Part shown: one piece after another, positions 38,010-48,600 of the stretch
How positions within the stretch are numbered: position 1 is the first letter of the stretch
Layout: every line of letters starts with the position of its first letter
Assembly: GCF_900091565.1 (NCBI RefSeq)
Contig: NZ_FMCV01000008.1
Location: 62,001-126,000 of the forward strand
DNA from: Micromonospora marina
Lineage (GTDB): Bacteria > Actinomycetota > Actinomycetes > Mycobacteriales > Micromonosporaceae
Reading direction: 5' to 3'
DNA length: 64,000 nt
Translations under genes and position numbers: made by a program
The notes under the pieces: generated by a model
Seen by the model: only the letters and a program-made list of their open reading frames with translations
Databases searched by the model: none
What the model was told of the DNA's origin: nothing

Positions 38010-38561
38010 TCAGCGGCTACTGCTGTCGGCCTGCTCGGATGCGCGCTGGCCGGGCGGGGCGGGCCGCCCGTCGCCGGGCGGTCCGTCGCCGGGTGGCGTG
38101 AACGCGTCGGCGGCGGTGGTGCGGCGCAGCACGCCGGAGCGCCCGGCGAGCGCGTCCGCGACCGCCGCGCGCGTCGTGGGGGTGAGCGCGCCGGGCAGCC
38201 CGTCCGCGGGCCACCACTCCGCCAGACAGCCGGCCACCGGCTCACCCGGCGGATCGGCGCCGGCCGGCGCGGCGCGGAACACGTGCACCAGCACGTCCGG
38301 CCGCCCGCCGCACCGCCCGGCCGGCGGCGCGGGCGCCTGCGGATCGGTGACCCGGTAGAGGCCCACCAGGTCGGCCGGCGTCACCGCCCAGCCGGTCTCC
38401 GCGCGGACCGCCCGGACGACGGCGTCCGCCGGGCTCTCGTCGTGGCGCAGCCGCCCGCCCGGCAACCCCCAGCGGCGGGCCCCCGCGGACCGGCGGCACA
38501 GCAGCAGCCGGCCGGACCCGTCGGTGACGACGGCGGCGACAGCCCAGGTGAGCGGGCTCAT
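38010..38561 (-). CDS. NUDIX-fold protein with an eroded Nudix box
   Basis: This 183-residue protein has a Nudix fold start (TWAVAAVVTDGSGRLLLCRR) and a Nudix box region (about 35-57; GGRLRHDESPADAVVR, then AVRAETGW). The canonical REUxEExGU is changed to RAVRAETGW: two of three metal-binding glutamates are alanine, so hydrolysis of nucleoside-diphosphate substrates is doubtful. The Pro/Gly-rich C-terminus (about 150-183) looks disordered. ATG 38561 is supported by TAGGCT 8 nt upstream on the minus strand. It is divergent from lgt. Confidence 0.82.
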   Translation of the reverse strand: MSPLTWAVAAVVTDGSGRLLLCRRSAGARRWGLPGGRLRHDESPADAVVRAVRAETGWAVTPADLVGLYRVTDPQAPAPPAGRCGGRPDVLVHVFRAAPAGADPPGEPVAGCLAEWWPADGLPGALTPTTRAAVADALAGRSGVLRRTTAADAFTPPGDGPPGDGRPAPPGQRASEQADSSSR

Positions 38562-38569
38562 GGACAAAG

Positions 38570-38575
38570 AGCCTA
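38570..38575 (-). promoter_or_regulatory. -10 box of the NUDIX gene
   Basis: On the minus strand TAGGCT ends 8 nt before the ATG, compatible with a leaderless or near-leaderless transcript. Confidence 0.4.
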
Positions 38576-38649
38576 CGACCGTGCAAACCAGAAGTCATCC
38601 CACCCGCGCGGCAGGCGGCCCGGGGTGCCGCACACACGGTCCGCACCGG

Positions 38650-38655
38650 TACCGT
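38650..38655 (+). promoter_or_regulatory. -10 box of lgt
   Basis: TACCGT ends 8 nt before the lgt GTG at 38664. Confidence 0.35.
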
Positions 38656-38663
38656 GTGCACCC

Positions 38664-39869
38664 GTGACCCTCGCCCCGATGACCCCACTGGCGGCCATGC
38701 CCAGCCCCAGCACCGCTGTCTGGCAGCTCGGTCCGGTTCCGATCCGGGCGTACGCGCTCTGCATCATCCTCGGCATCGTGGTGGCCTGCGTGGTCACCGA
38801 GTACCGGCTGCGTCGGCGCGGTGTGGCGCCGGGCGCGGTGCTGGACATCGCCGTCTGGGCCGTGCCCGCGGGCATCGTCGGCGCGCGGATCTACCACGTG
38901 ATCACCTCGCCGGAGAAATACTTCGGCGCCGGTGGTGAGCCGATCAAGGCGCTCTACATCTGGGAGGGCGGCCTCGGCATCTGGGGTGCGGTGGCCGGTG
39001 GCGCGGTCGGCGCGTGGCTTGCCGCGCGGCAGCTCGGCATCCCGTTCGCCGTCGTCGCCGACGCGCTGGCGCCGGGGCTGCCCCTGGCGCAGGCCGTCGG
39101 CCGCCTGGGCAACTGGTTCAACAACGAGCTGTACGGCGGGCGGACCACGCTGCCGTGGGGCCTGGAGGTGCACGTCATGGACCCGGACAACCCGGGTCAC
39201 GCGCTGCGCGACGACGCCGGCAACCCGGTGCTCCAGCCCGGGCTCTACCACCCGACGTTCCTCTACGAGGCGCTCTGGAACGTGGGTGTCGCCGCGCTGG
39301 TGCTGTTCCTCGACCGCAGGCTGCGGCTCGGCCGCGGCCGGGCGTTCGCGCTCTACGTGATGGGCTACACGGCGGGCCGGTTCTGGATCGAGCTGATGCG
39401 CACCGACGAGGCGAACCTGATCCTCGGCGTACGCCTCAACGTCTGGACGGCCGCGCTGGTCTTCCTCGGCGCGCTCGCCTACTTCGTCCGGGTCCGCGGA
39501 CCCCGCGAATACCTGGTGCCGGTGGGCGAGCCGGCCCCCGCGGCGGCCCCGGCGGGCGACGTGTCCCAGGTCGACCTCTCCGCCCGGGAGGCCACCGCCC
39601 GGCCGGCCGCGCCCGAGGGATACCGGGTGGTGAGCGAGGAGCAGTTCGACGCGTACCGGACGACCGGTGTGCTGCCCCCGGCCGACGACGAACCGGCGCG
39701 GGCCGAGTCCGCCGCCGACGGCGACGCGACGGGCGGCGCGGACGGCGGCGACAGCGCGAACGCCGACCGGGCGGACGGCGACGACACCGATCCGGAGCGG
39801 GCGGACGCGGAGCGCACGAACGCCGGCCGGGCCGACGGCGGCGGGCGCCCGGCGGACCGGGACAGCTGA
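38664..39869 (+). CDS. lgt: Prolipoprotein diacylglyceryl transferase
   Basis: Lgt transfers diacylglycerol from phosphatidylglycerol to the lipobox cysteine of prolipoproteins, the step before LspA. The 401-residue protein has seven membrane helices in the first 290 residues and the Lgt signature GRLGNWFNNELYG (about 144-156), with GGLGIWGAVAGG and YHPTFLYEA. The C-terminal 100 residues are a low-complexity Asp/Ala/Arg tail typical of actinobacterial Lgt but longer than usual. GTG 38664 is the chosen start; upstream in-frame codons run opposite the NUDIX gene. It lies between trpA and gltB as in Streptomyces. Confidence 0.95.
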   Translation: MTLAPMTPLAAMPSPSTAVWQLGPVPIRAYALCIILGIVVACVVTEYRLRRRGVAPGAVLDIAVWAVPAGIVGARIYHVITSPEKYFGAGGEPIKALYIWEGGLGIWGAVAGGAVGAWLAARQLGIPFAVVADALAPGLPLAQAVGRLGNWFNNELYGGRTTLPWGLEVHVMDPDNPGHALRDDAGNPVLQPGLYHPTFLYEALWNVGVAALVLFLDRRLRLGRGRAFALYVMGYTAGRFWIELMRTDEANLILGVRLNVWTAALVFLGALAYFVRVRGPREYLVPVGEPAPAAAPAGDVSQVDLSAREATARPAAPEGYRVVSEEQFDAYRTTGVLPPADDEPARAESAADGDATGGADGGDSANADRADGDDTDPERADAERTNAGRADGGGRPADRDS

Positions 39870-39880
39870 GCGGGGGAGTC

Positions 39881-41068
39881 ATGCGCAGCGCGGTGGTGGT
39901 CGGCGCCGGCCTCGGCGGAATGGCGGCGGCCGGTGTGCTGGCCCGGTCGGGCTGGCAGGTCACGCTGCTGGAACGCGCCGACCGGGTCCGTCCGGAGCCG
40001 ACCGCCGTGGTGCTCTGGCCCAACGGGGTACGCGCGCTGCGCGCTCTCGGACTGGGCGACGGGCTGGACGCGATCGCCACCCCGCTGCCCGACGGCGGCG
40101 TGCGCCGCCCGGACGGCCACTGGCTGGTGCAGGCCCGGTCCATGCCGGCCGAGCGGATGCCGGTGGTGGTGCACCGGGAGGACCTGCACGACGCGCTCAT
40201 CGCCGGCTTGGGCGACCGGGTCGAACTGCGGACCGGCGTGACGGTGCGGACCGTACGCGCGGTGTCGGGTGAGCGCCCGGCGGTGGGCGACGGCCGGCAC
40301 ACCTACGAGGCGGACCTGGTGGTGGCCGCCGACGGCACGGACAGCGAGGTCCGCCGGCACCTCGCCCCGGAGACCGCAGTGGTCAGTTCCGGGTGCGCCG
40401 CCTGGCGGGCGGTCATCCCCTGGTACCGGGCCCCGCAACTGCCCGACGACCAGCCGGTGCACGGCGAGACGCTCGGTGCCGGGTACCGCTTCCTGGCCGC
40501 CTCGCTCGGCGAGCGGGGCACGGCGGGCGCGTCCCGCCGGGGCGGCGTCTACTGGGTCGCCACGGCCGCCGGCGCGCCCCGCCCGGAACCGCCGGAGATC
40601 CAGCTCGCGCTGCTCAAACGCTGGTTCGCGGGCTGGCCCGCCCCGATCGGCACGCTGCTGGAGGCGACCGACCCGGAGGACGTGGTGCAGCAGGAGATCC
40701 GCGAGCTGCGCCCGCTGCCCAAGGCGTACGGCTTCCCGGCCGGCCCGGGCGGCGTGGTGCTGCTCGGCGACGCCGCGCACGCCATGCCGCCGCACCTCGG
40801 GCAGGGCGCCTGCCTGGCGTTCGAGGACGCGGCGACGCTGGCCGGGCTGCTGCGGGAGTCGCGGCTGCCGGACGCGGTGGCCGGGTACGACAGGTTGCGC
40901 CGCCCCCGCGCGGCCACGATGGTCCGGCAGACCCGGCGGATGTCGGCGGTCCTCCAGGCCCGGGGCCGGCTGGCGCTGCGCGCCCGGGACGCCGCGCTGG
41001 GCACGATCAGCCCGCGGCTGCGCAACACCGCCGCCGCGGCGGCTGCCGCCTGGCAGCCGCCGTCCTGA
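39881..41068 (+). CDS. FAD-dependent monooxygenase (PHBH-like)
   Basis: This 395-residue group A flavoprotein has an N-terminal Rossmann fold (VVGAGLGGMAAAGVLARSG, then VTLLERA), the DG motif region (ADLVVAADGTDSEVRRHL) and the second FAD motif LLGDAAHAMPPHLGQGACLA. Such enzymes hydroxylate aromatic or polyketide substrates using NAD(P)H and oxygen. The substrate is unknown. ATG 39881 has CGGGGGAG upstream; the gene follows lgt by 11 bp and may be co-transcribed. A strong bidirectional terminator follows. Confidence 0.92.
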   Translation: MRSAVVVGAGLGGMAAAGVLARSGWQVTLLERADRVRPEPTAVVLWPNGVRALRALGLGDGLDAIATPLPDGGVRRPDGHWLVQARSMPAERMPVVVHREDLHDALIAGLGDRVELRTGVTVRTVRAVSGERPAVGDGRHTYEADLVVAADGTDSEVRRHLAPETAVVSSGCAAWRAVIPWYRAPQLPDDQPVHGETLGAGYRFLAASLGERGTAGASRRGGVYWVATAAGAPRPEPPEIQLALLKRWFAGWPAPIGTLLEATDPEDVVQQEIRELRPLPKAYGFPAGPGGVVLLGDAAHAMPPHLGQGACLAFEDAATLAGLLRESRLPDAVAGYDRLRRPRAATMVRQTRRMSAVLQARGRLALRARDAALGTISPRLRNTAAAAAAAWQPPS

Positions 41069-41097
41069 CCGTGCCGCCGCGAGCCGGCCTCTCGGCG

Positions 41098-41141
41098 GCC
41101 CGGCCCCGGTGGTGCGGGCTCGGGGACCACGCGGGCCGGGC
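41098..41141. terminator. Bidirectional terminator between monooxygenase and GNAT genes
   Basis: A two-part stem: GCCCGGCCC (41098-41106) with GGGCCGGGC (41133-41141), then GTGGT (41109-41113) with ACCAC (41126-41130), and a 12-nt loop. It lies between convergent genes. Confidence 0.65.
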
Positions 41142-41147
41142 GGGTGC

Positions 41148-41990
41148 TCAGATGACGGCGGTGGGCTCGGCGATGCAGGCGGTACCCACCCGGCGGAACC
41201 CGACCCGCAGGTAGACGCGGGCGATGTCCTCGCTGCCGGCGCTCAGGAAGATCAGGTCGGTACCGGCGGCGCGCAGCTCCCGGGCGAGGGTGGCGGTCAC
41301 CGCCGCGCCGAGCCCGCGCTGCCGGGCGGTGGGCAGCGTGGCCACGCCGGCGATCTCCGCCACGTCGTCCACCCGCATCGCCATTCCGCTGGCGAGCGCG
41401 CCCTCGTCGGGCGTCTCGGCGAGCACCGAGATGCGCCGCCCGTCGGCGACCCGGGTCGCCTCCTCCTCCAGCGCGGCCACGTCCAGCTGGGCGAGGGCGG
41501 CGTCCCGCTCGGCCGGTCCGGCTTCGCCGCGCGCGGTGCCGCCGTTGGCGAAGCCGACCGCCGCGACGGCCCGCCGCAGCGCGATGTCCGCCGCGAAGCC
41601 GGGGCCGGCGGGGTCCAGCACCCGCACCGGTACGGCGCTGAACATCCCCGGCTCGGGCAGCCGCTCCGGCTCCAGCAGCATCAGCGGCGCCTCCAGCACG
41701 CTGAGTCCGGCCGAGCGGGCCACCGCCAGCAGGTCGGGCTGGTGCTCGTGCACCCACTCGAACGTTTCCGGCAGGCCCAGCTCCCGTTGCCGTTCGCGGA
41801 CCGCCGTCACGTCGGCCAGCGTGGGCGCCTCGGTGGCGTCGAGCCGGGGCCGGGCGTAGAACGGCCAGCCCGCCCCGTCCCGGACGAACAGCACCAGGGC
41901 GCCGTAATCCTCGGTCCGGGCCCCGTCGCGGGGCACCGCGTCGTAGAACCGCTCCAACCGGTCGAGTGTGTCAGCACGTGCGAGATCCAC
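41148..41990 (-). CDS. GNAT-family N-acetyltransferase
   Basis: The 280-residue protein ends in a GNAT domain (about 130-275). The acetyl-CoA loop is TLPTARQRGLGAAVTATLAR, and the last strand has ARVYLRVGFRRVGTA. The N-terminal half (about 1-125) has a related but weaker pattern and may be a degenerate second GNAT domain. The substrate is unknown. GTG 41990 is supported by TAGTCT ending 6 nt upstream on the minus strand. It is divergent from gltB. Confidence 0.88.
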   Translation of the reverse strand: MDLARADTLDRLERFYDAVPRDGARTEDYGALVLFVRDGAGWPFYARPRLDATEAPTLADVTAVRERQRELGLPETFEWVHEHQPDLLAVARSAGLSVLEAPLMLLEPERLPEPGMFSAVPVRVLDPAGPGFAADIALRRAVAAVGFANGGTARGEAGPAERDAALAQLDVAALEEEATRVADGRRISVLAETPDEGALASGMAMRVDDVAEIAGVATLPTARQRGLGAAVTATLARELRAAGTDLIFLSAGSEDIARVYLRVGFRRVGTACIAEPTAVI

Positions 41991-41996
41991 CGCGCG

Positions 41997-42002
41997 AGAC
42001 TA
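41997..42002 (-). promoter_or_regulatory. -10 box (leaderless) of the GNAT gene
   Basis: On the minus strand TAGTCT ends 6 nt before the GTG start. Confidence 0.4.
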
Positions 42003-42063
42003 CACGTCCCAGCATCTGGAAGTGTGATCAATCTGAACTGGCCTTGCGCCGGAAGCCCTAACG

Positions 42064-42069
42064 TAGACT
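42064..42069 (+). promoter_or_regulatory. Candidate -10 box for gltBD
   Basis: TAGACT in an A/T-richer stretch (about 42058-42078) would give a leader of about 60 nt before gltB. No clear -35 at standard spacing is seen. Confidence 0.35.
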
Positions 42070-42135
42070 CAATAAACCGCAGAGGGCCGACGTCGTCCCC
42101 ATCATGATCGAACCTGAGTGACGACAGGAGGCCCG

Positions 42136-45100
42136 GTGGCCTTTCCGTACCCTCACAGCCCGCAGCCGGCCCCACAGACGACCGGGCTCTACGACCCCGC
42201 GTACGAGCACGACGCCTGCGGCGTGGCCTTCGTGGCCGACCTGCACGGACGGCGCTCGCACCAGGTCGTCGCGAACGGCCTCGGGGCGCTGTGCCGGCTG
42301 GACCACCGGGGCGCCCGGGGCGCGGAGCACAACACCGGGGACGGCGCCGGGATCATGATCCAGGTGCCGGACGCGTTCCTGCGCGCCACCGTCGACTTCC
42401 CGCTGCCCCCGGCCGGCCAGTACGCCACCGGCCTGGTGTTCCTGCCCGACGACGACGCGGCCGAGGCCCGCGCCCGCCAGGTGATCGACAAGTACGCGCT
42501 GGTCGAGGGCGCCGACGTGCTCGGCTGGCGGGAGGTGCCGACCGACCCGTCCGGCCTGGGCGAGACCGCGCTCGCGGCGATGCCCCGGGTCCGGCAACTG
42601 TTCGTGGCCGCGAACCGGCTGACCGGCTCGCCGGACGGCCCGGCCGGCTCCCCGCTGACCGGGCTCGACCTGGACCGGGTGGCGTTCTGCCTGCGCAAGC
42701 AGGTCGAGCGGGAGACCGCCGAGCGGGGCGTGCCGGCGTACTTCCCGTCGCTGTCCGGCCGCACCATGGTGTGGAAGGGCATGCTCACCCCGGACCAGCT
42801 CCCGGCGTTCTACCCGGAGCTGACCGACGAGCGGGTGGTCAGCGCCATCGCGCTGGTGCACTCGCGCTTCTCCACGAACACGTTCCCGTCCTGGCCGCTG
42901 GCGCACCCGTACCGGTTCATCGCGCACAACGGCGAGATCAACACGATCCGCGGCAACCGGAACTGGATGCAGGCCCGCGAGGCCCTGCTCCGGAGTCCGA
43001 GCATCCCCGGCAACATCCGCCGGGTCTTCCCGGTCTGCACGCCCGCCGCGTCCGACTCGGCCAACTTCGACGCGGTGCTCGAACTGCTGCACCTGGCCGG
43101 GCGGAGCCTGCCGCACGCGGTGCTCATGATGATCCCCGAAGCGTGGGAGAACGACCCGGACATGCGCGCCGACAAGCGCGCGTTCTACCGATTCCACGCC
43201 AGCCTGATGGAGCCGTGGGACGGCCCGGCGTCGGTCGCGTTCACCGACGGCGAGGTCGTCGGCGCGGTGCTGGACCGCAACGGCCTGCGCCCGGGCCGCT
43301 GGTGGCACACCACCGACGGCCTGGTGGTGCTCGGCAGCGAGGCGGGCGTGCTCGACCTGGACCCGGCCACGGTGGTCGCCAAGGGCCGCCTCCAGCCGGG
43401 CAAGATGTTCCTCGTCGACACCGTCAACGGCCGGATCGTCTCCGACGACGAGATCAAGACGGAGCTGGCGGCCGAGCAGCCGTACCAGGAGTGGCTGCAC
43501 GCCGGCCTGATCGAACTGGACGACCTGCCGCCGCGCGAGCACATCGTCTACACCCACGACTCGGTACGCCGCCGCCAGCAGACGTTCGGCTACACCGAGG
43601 AGGAGCTGAAGATCCTGCTCGGCCCGATGGCCCGCAGCGGCGCCGAGCCGATCGGCTCGATGGGCACGGACACGCCGATCGCCCCGCTGTCCACCCGGCC
43701 GCGGCTGCTCTACGACTACTTCCATCAGCTCTTCGCGCAGGTCACCAACCCGCCGCTGGACGCCATCCGGGAGGAGCTGGTGACCAGCCTGGCGTCCACC
43801 ATCGGGCCGGAGGGCAACCTGCTCGACCCGGGCCCGGCGAGCTGCCGGCAGATCGTGCTGCCGTACCCGGTGATCGACAACGACGAGCTGGCCAAGATCC
43901 TGTCCATCGACGAGGACGGCGACCTGCCCGGCTTCAAGGCGGTCCGGGTCTCCGGGCTCTACCGCCTGCGCGACGGCGGCGCCGGCATCAAGACGCGGCT
44001 GACCGAGATCTGCCGGCACGTCTCCGAGGCGATCGAGGACGGCGTCCGCATCCTGGTGCTCTCCGACCGGGACTCCAACGCCGACCTGGCGCCGATCCCG
44101 TCGCTGCTGCTCACCGCCGCGGTGCACCAGCACCTGGTCCGCGAGCAGACCCGTACCCAGGTGGCGCTGGTCGTCGAGTCCGGCGACTGCCGCGAGGTGC
44201 ACCACGCGGCCGTGCTGATCGGGTACGGCGCGGCGGCGGTCAACCCGTACCTGGCCTTCGAGTCGGTGGAGGACATGATCTCCACCGGCGTACTGACCGG
44301 CGTGGACCGGGTGAAGGCCGTCCGCAACTACGTCAAGGCGCTCGGCAAGGGCGTCCTGAAGATCATGTCCAAGATGGGCATCTCGACCGTGTCGTCGTAC
44401 TGCGGCGCGCAGGTCTTCGAGGCCGTCGGCCTGGACACCCGCCTGGTCGACAGATACTTCCGCGGCACGCCGAGCACCATCGGCGGCATCGGACTGAACG
44501 AGATCCACGCCGAGGTGGCGGCCCGGCACACGCGGGCCTGGCCGGCGCCGGGCGCGCAGGCCACGGACCGGCTGGAGGTCGGCGGCGAGTACCAGTGGCG
44601 CCGCGAGGGCGAGCTGCACCTGTTCAACCCGGAGACGGTCTTCCTGCTCCAGCACGCCACCCGCAGCCGCCAGTACGACGTGTTCCGGCAGTACACCGCC
44701 AAGGTCGACGAGCTGGCCGCGCAGGCCGGCTCGCTGCGCGGGCTGTTCACGCTGCGCACCGGTGCACGCCCGCCGGTGCCGCTGGACGAGGTCGAGCCGG
44801 CCACCGAGATCGTCAAGCGGTTCGCCACCGGCGCCATGTCGTACGGGTCGATCTCGGCGGAGGCGCACGAGACGCTCGCCGTCGCGATGAACCGGCTCGG
44901 CGGCAAGTCCAACACCGGCGAGGGCGGGGAGGACGTCGAGCGGCTGCACGACCCGGCGCGGCGCTCCGCGGTCAAGCAGATCGCCAGCGGCCGGTTCGGC
45001 GTGACCAGCGAATACCTCGTCAACGCCGACGACCTCCAGATCAAGATGGCGCAGGGCGCGAAGCCCGGCGAGGGTGGTCAGCTGCCGGGCAACAAGGTCT

Positions 45101-46821
45101 GGCCGTGGATCGCCCGGACCCGGCACGCCACCCCGGGTGTCGGCCTCATCTCCCCGCCGCCGCACCACGACATCTACTCCATCGAGGACCTGGCCCAGCT
45201 CGTCCACGACCTGAAGTGCGTCAACCCGGCCGCCCGGGTGCACGTCAAGCTGGTCAGCGAGGTGGGCGTGGGCACCGTCGCGGCGGGCGTGGCCAAGCTC
45301 AAGGCCGACGTCATCCTGATCTCCGGGCACGACGGCGGCACCGGCGCGTCCCCGCTCAACTCGCTCAAGCACGCCGGTACGCCGTGGGAGCTGGGCCTGG
45401 CCGAGGCGCAGCAGACGCTGCTGCTCAACAAGCTGCGCGACCGGGTGACGGTGCAGGTCGACGGCCAGCTCAAGACCGGCCGGGACGTGCTGATCGCGGC
45501 GCTGCTCGGCGCCGAGGAGTTCGGCTTCGCCACCGCGCCGCTGATCGTCGAGGGCTGCGTGATGATGCGGGTGTGCCACCTGGACACCTGTCCGGTCGGC
45601 ATCGCCACCCAGAACCCGGTGCTGCGCGAACGCTTCACCGGCCGCCCCGAGTTCGTGGAGAACTTCTTCCTCTTCCTCGCCGAGGAGGTCCGTGGTTACC
45701 TGGCCGAGCTGGGCTTCCGCAGCATCGACGAGGCGATCGGCCACACCGAGCTGCTCGACGTGGCCGGCGCGATCGACCACTGGAAGGGCCACGGGCTCGA
45801 CCTGAGCCGCGTGCTGCACCTGCCGGAGCTGCCGGAGGGCGCGGCCCGCCGGGGCGTACGCGCCCAGGACCACGGCCTCGACGCGGCGCTTGACAACCGG
45901 CTCATCGAGCTGGCCGGTCCGGCGCTGCGCGACCGTACCCCGGTCCGGGTCGAGGTCGAGGTCCGCAACGAGCACCGCAGCGTCGGCGCGATGCTCGGCG
46001 GCGAGGTGACCCGCCGCTTCGGCGGCGACGGCCTGCCCGACGACACCGTCGAGTTCCTGCTGCGCGGCACCGCCGGCCAGTCGTTCGGCGCGTTCCTGCC
46101 GCGCGGTGTCACGCTGCGCCTGTACGGCGACGCCAACGACTACGTCGGTAAGGGACTGTCCGGCGGCCGGATCGTGGTCCGGCCGGACGCCGCCGCGCCG
46201 TTCGTCGGCGTCGACGCCGAGCCGGGCCGCCGCGCCGAGGACCAGATCATCGCCGGGAACACCATCCTGTACGGCGCCACCGGCGGCGAGGTGTTCCTGC
46301 GCGGCCGGGTGGGCGAGCGGTTCGCGGTCCGCAACTCCGGCGCCGTGGCCGTGGTCGAGGGCCTCGGCGACCACGGGTGCGAGTACATGACCGGCGGCAC
46401 CGTCGTGGTGCTCGGGCCGACCGGGCGCAACTTCGCCGCCGGCATGTCCGGTGGCACCGCGTTCGTGCACCGGCTCGACCAGCGGCTCGTCAACGCCGAG
46501 CTGGTCGACCTGTCGCCGCTGCGCGACGAGGAACGCGACCGGCTGCACGAGCTGGTCCAGCGGCACTTCGCCGAGACGGACTCGGCGGTCGCCGAGGACC
46601 TGCTCAAGCGCTGGCCGCAGGCGGTGGAGGAGTTCACCGCCGTGGTGCCCCGGGACTACCGCCGGGTCATGGAGATCATGCGGGCCGCCGAAGCCGCCGG
46701 CCGAGACGTCGACGACGCGGTGATGAGTGCACTGGCGGCGACAGCCGCCCCGGCGGCTCAGCCGACCGCGTCCTTGCCACCCGCGCCCCGGGTGGTCGCC
46801 CAGGAGGTGGCTCGTGCCTGA
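42136..46821 (+). CDS. gltB: Glutamate synthase (NADPH) large subunit
   Basis: This 1561-residue enzyme forms two glutamates from glutamine and 2-oxoglutarate. The N-terminal amidotransferase has its nucleophile at Cys28 (EHDACGVAF), so residues 1-27 are a propeptide to be cleaved. The FMN-binding synthase domain follows ([17 protein letters not shown], then [18 protein letters not shown]). The 3Fe-4S ligands Cys1141, Cys1147 and Cys1152 (C-x5-C-x4-C) precede PVGIATQ. The C-terminal beta-helix (GXG) domain is complete. GTG 42136 was chosen because AGGAGG lies just upstream; GTG 42118 is in frame but includes that site. It overlaps gltD by 8 bp. Confidence 0.97.
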   Translation: MAFPYPHSPQPAPQTTGLYDPAYEHDACGVAFVADLHGRRSHQVVANGLGALCRLDHRGARGAEHNTGDGAGIMIQVPDAFLRATVDFPLPPAGQYATGLVFLPDDDAAEARARQVIDKYALVEGADVLGWREVPTDPSGLGETALAAMPRVRQLFVAANRLTGSPDGPAGSPLTGLDLDRVAFCLRKQVERETAERGVPAYFPSLSGRTMVWKGMLTPDQLPAFYPELTDERVVSAIALVHSRFSTNTFPSWPLAHPYRFIAHNGEINTIRGNRNWMQAREALLRSPSIPGNIRRVFPVCTPAASDSANFDAVLELLHLAGRSLPHAVLMMIPEAWENDPDMRADKRAFYRFHASLMEPWDGPASVAFTDGEVVGAVLDRNGLRPGRWWHTTDGLVVLGSEAGVLDLDPATVVAKGRLQPGKMFLVDTVNGRIVSDDEIKTELAAEQPYQEWLHAGLIELDDLPPREHIVYTHDSVRRRQQTFGYTEEELKILLGPMARSGAEPIGSMGTDTPIAPLSTRPRLLYDYFHQLFAQVTNPPLDAIREELVTSLASTIGPEGNLLDPGPASCRQIVLPYPVIDNDELAKILSIDEDGDLPGFKAVRVSGLYRLRDGGAGIKTRLTEICRHVSEAIEDGVRILVLSDRDSNADLAPIPSLLLTAAVHQHLVREQTRTQVALVVESGDCREVHHAAVLIGYGAAAVNPYLAFESVEDMISTGVLTGVDRVKAVRNYVKALGKGVLKIMSKMGISTVSSYCGAQVFEAVGLDTRLVDRYFRGTPSTIGGIGLNEIHAEVAARHTRAWPAPGAQATDRLEVGGEYQWRREGELHLFNPETVFLLQHATRSRQYDVFRQYTAKVDELAAQAGSLRGLFTLRTGARPPVPLDEVEPATEIVKRFATGAMSYGSISAEAHETLAVAMNRLGGKSNTGEGGEDVERLHDPARRSAVKQIASGRFGVTSEYLVNADDLQIKMAQGAKPGEGGQLPGNKVWPWIARTRHATPGVGLISPPPHHDIYSIEDLAQLVHDLKCVNPAARVHVKLVSEVGVGTVAAGVAKLKADVILISGHDGGTGASPLNSLKHAGTPWELGLAEAQQTLLLNKLRDRVTVQVDGQLKTGRDVLIAALLGAEEFGFATAPLIVEGCVMMRVCHLDTCPVGIATQNPVLRERFTGRPEFVENFFLFLAEEVRGYLAELGFRSIDEAIGHTELLDVAGAIDHWKGHGLDLSRVLHLPELPEGAARRGVRAQDHGLDAALDNRLIELAGPALRDRTPVRVEVEVRNEHRSVGAMLGGEVTRRFGGDGLPDDTVEFLLRGTAGQSFGAFLPRGVTLRLYGDANDYVGKGLSGGRIVVRPDAAAPFVGVDAEPGRRAEDQIIAGNTILYGATGGEVFLRGRVGERFAVRNSGAVAVVEGLGDHGCEYMTGGTVVVLGPTGRNFAAGMSGGTAFVHRLDQRLVNAELVDLSPLRDEERDRLHELVQRHFAETDSAVAEDLLKRWPQAVEEFTAVVPRDYRRVMEIMRAAEAAGRDVDDAVMSALAATAAPAAQPTASLPPAPRVVAQEVARA

Positions 46822-48328
46822 CCCGAACGGTTTCCTCCGCTACGACCGGCGGCTGCCGGCCCGCCGTCCGGTGCCGGTGCGCATCTCCGACTGGCGTGAG
46901 GTGTACCCGCCGGCCGGCGAGGAGCTGATCCGCGAGCAGGCCACCCGGTGCATGGACTGCGGCATCCCGTTCTGCCACAGCGACACCGCCGGGTGCCCTC
47001 TTGGAAATCGGATTCCGGACTGGAACGACCTGGTCCGCACCGGCAACTGGGACGCGGCGGTGGAGTCGCTGCACGCCACAAACAACTTCCCCGAGTTCAC
47101 CGGCCGGCTCTGCCCGGCGCCGTGCGAGGCGGCCTGCGTGCTCGGCCTGGGCGGCCAGCAGCCGGTCACCATCAAGCAGGTCGAGGTGGAGATCGCCGAC
47201 GCGGCGGTGGCCCGCGACGGCCTGCGACCCCGGCCCGCCTCCACGCCGACCGGCCGGTCGGTGGCGGTGGTCGGTTCCGGTCCGGCCGGGCTGGCGGCCG
47301 CGCAGCAGCTCGCCCGTGCCGGTCACACGGTCACCGTGTACGAGCGCGACGACGCGATCGGCGGCCTGCTCCGCTACGGCATCCCCGACTTCAAGCTGGA
47401 GAAGCAGCACATCGACAAGCGGCTGGCCCAGCTCACCGCCGAGGGCGTGCGCTTCCGGACCGGTGTGCACGTCGGCGTCGACGTGACCGCCGAGCAGATC
47501 CGCGCCGAGCACGACGCGGTGCTGCTGGCCTGCGGCGCGTTGCAGGGCCGGGACACCCCGGAGACGCCGGGCCGGGAACTGCGCGGCGTGCACCAGGCGA
47601 TGTCGCACCTGGTCGCCGCGAACCGCGTGGTGGCCGCCGCCGGGGACGGGCGGCCCGCCCTCGCCGCGCTGCCCGACGGTACGCCGATCGACGCCGCCGG
47701 CAAGCACGTGGTGATCATCGGCGGTGGCGACACCGCCGCGGACTGCCTCGGTGTGGCGCACCGGCAGGGCGCGGCCGGCGTACACCAGCTCGACCTCTAC
47801 CCGCAGCCGCCCACGGAGCGCGACGCGGCCCGCGACCCGTGGCCGACCTGGCCGTGGCTGCTGCGCAACTACCCGGCGCACGAGGAGGGCGGCGAGCGGG
47901 TCTTCGCGGTCGCCGTGCAGGAGTTCGTGGACGACGGCACCGGCCAGGTCCGCGCGGTCCGGATCGCCGAGGTGACAGTGAAGAAGGTGGACGGTCGCCG
48001 CATCGTCACGCCGCTGCCCGGCTCCGAGCGGGAGATCCCGGCCGACCTGGTGCTGCTCGCCATCGGCTTCGAGGGCACCGAGGAACAGCCGCTGCTGGCC
48101 CAGTTCGGGGTGACCCGCAACGGCCGGGGCGCGGTCGACGCCCGTGGGGACTGGCAGGCCGCCGACGGCGTCTTCGTCGCCGGTGACATGCACCGGGGCG
48201 CGTCGCTGATCGTGTGGGCGATCGCGGAGGGACGCGCCGCCGCGGCGGCGATCCACGCGTACCTCGGTGGGGTGGGCGAGCTGCCCGCCCCGGTCGACCC
48301 GGCCCGCCAGCCACTCGCCGCGCGCTGA
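46814..48328 (+). CDS. gltD: Glutamate synthase (NADPH) small subunit
   Basis: This 504-residue flavoprotein passes electrons from NADPH to GltB. N-terminal cysteines for two 4Fe-4S clusters lie in [17 protein letters not shown] and [11 protein letters not shown]. The FAD fold is [20 protein letters not shown] and the NADPH fold is [15 protein letters not shown]; the final motif is [21 protein letters not shown] 46814 has AGGAGG at 46802-46807. A strong terminator follows the stop directly. Confidence 0.97.
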   Translation: MPDPNGFLRYDRRLPARRPVPVRISDWREVYPPAGEELIREQATRCMDCGIPFCHSDTAGCPLGNRIPDWNDLVRTGNWDAAVESLHATNNFPEFTGRLCPAPCEAACVLGLGGQQPVTIKQVEVEIADAAVARDGLRPRPASTPTGRSVAVVGSGPAGLAAAQQLARAGHTVTVYERDDAIGGLLRYGIPDFKLEKQHIDKRLAQLTAEGVRFRTGVHVGVDVTAEQIRAEHDAVLLACGALQGRDTPETPGRELRGVHQAMSHLVAANRVVAAAGDGRPALAALPDGTPIDAAGKHVVIIGGGDTAADCLGVAHRQGAAGVHQLDLYPQPPTERDAARDPWPTWPWLLRNYPAHEEGGERVFAVAVQEFVDDGTGQVRAVRIAEVTVKKVDGRRIVTPLPGSEREIPADLVLLAIGFEGTEEQPLLAQFGVTRNGRGAVDARGDWQAADGVFVAGDMHRGASLIVWAIAEGRAAAAAIHAYLGGVGELPAPVDPARQPLAAR

Positions 48329-48330
48329 AG

Positions 48331-48374
48331 GAAGGGCCCCCTCTTAACGCCTCCGGTAGAGGAGGGGGCCCTTC
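48331..48374 (+). terminator. Terminator after gltBD
   Basis: A perfect 13-bp stem (48331-48343 with 48362-48374) encloses an 18-nt loop and is followed by a TTAA tail. It begins 3 nt after the gltD stop. Confidence 0.8.
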
Positions 48375-48512
48375 TTAACATCGCCGTCCGCACGGCGGCG
48401 GCGGTCGCACGGCGGGACGCGCTGCGGCGTCACCGGCAACCGGGTCGACGCATGTGAACGAATCTTCCCCGGCTCGCCGAACTCACCTGTTCTATTTCGG
48501 TGAATGTTTCGA

Positions 48513-48518
48513 TAGCAT
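48513..48518 (+). promoter_or_regulatory. Candidate -10 box for the SGNH esterase gene
   Basis: TAGCAT lies in a locally A/T-rich stretch (48490-48530) and would give a leader of about 75 nt. No clear -35 box. Confidence 0.3.
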
Positions 48519-48600
48519 TACCGACCAGTAACAGCACCGATCCCTCGGCCACGCGCGCGGTCAACGGGCTCCACCACCCCTGCCCCGTGGAGGCTCTACC

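Noticed and set aside
37919..38101. 60-codon frame after trpA
   Set aside because: It crosses two hairpins and the 3' end of the NUDIX gene and shows no ribosome site or domain.
42058..46566. 1502-codon open frame on the minus strand opposite gltB
   Set aside because: GC-rich codons rarely form stops in the opposite frame; the peptide is His/Arg/Gly-rich noise, while the plus strand encodes a complete gltB.
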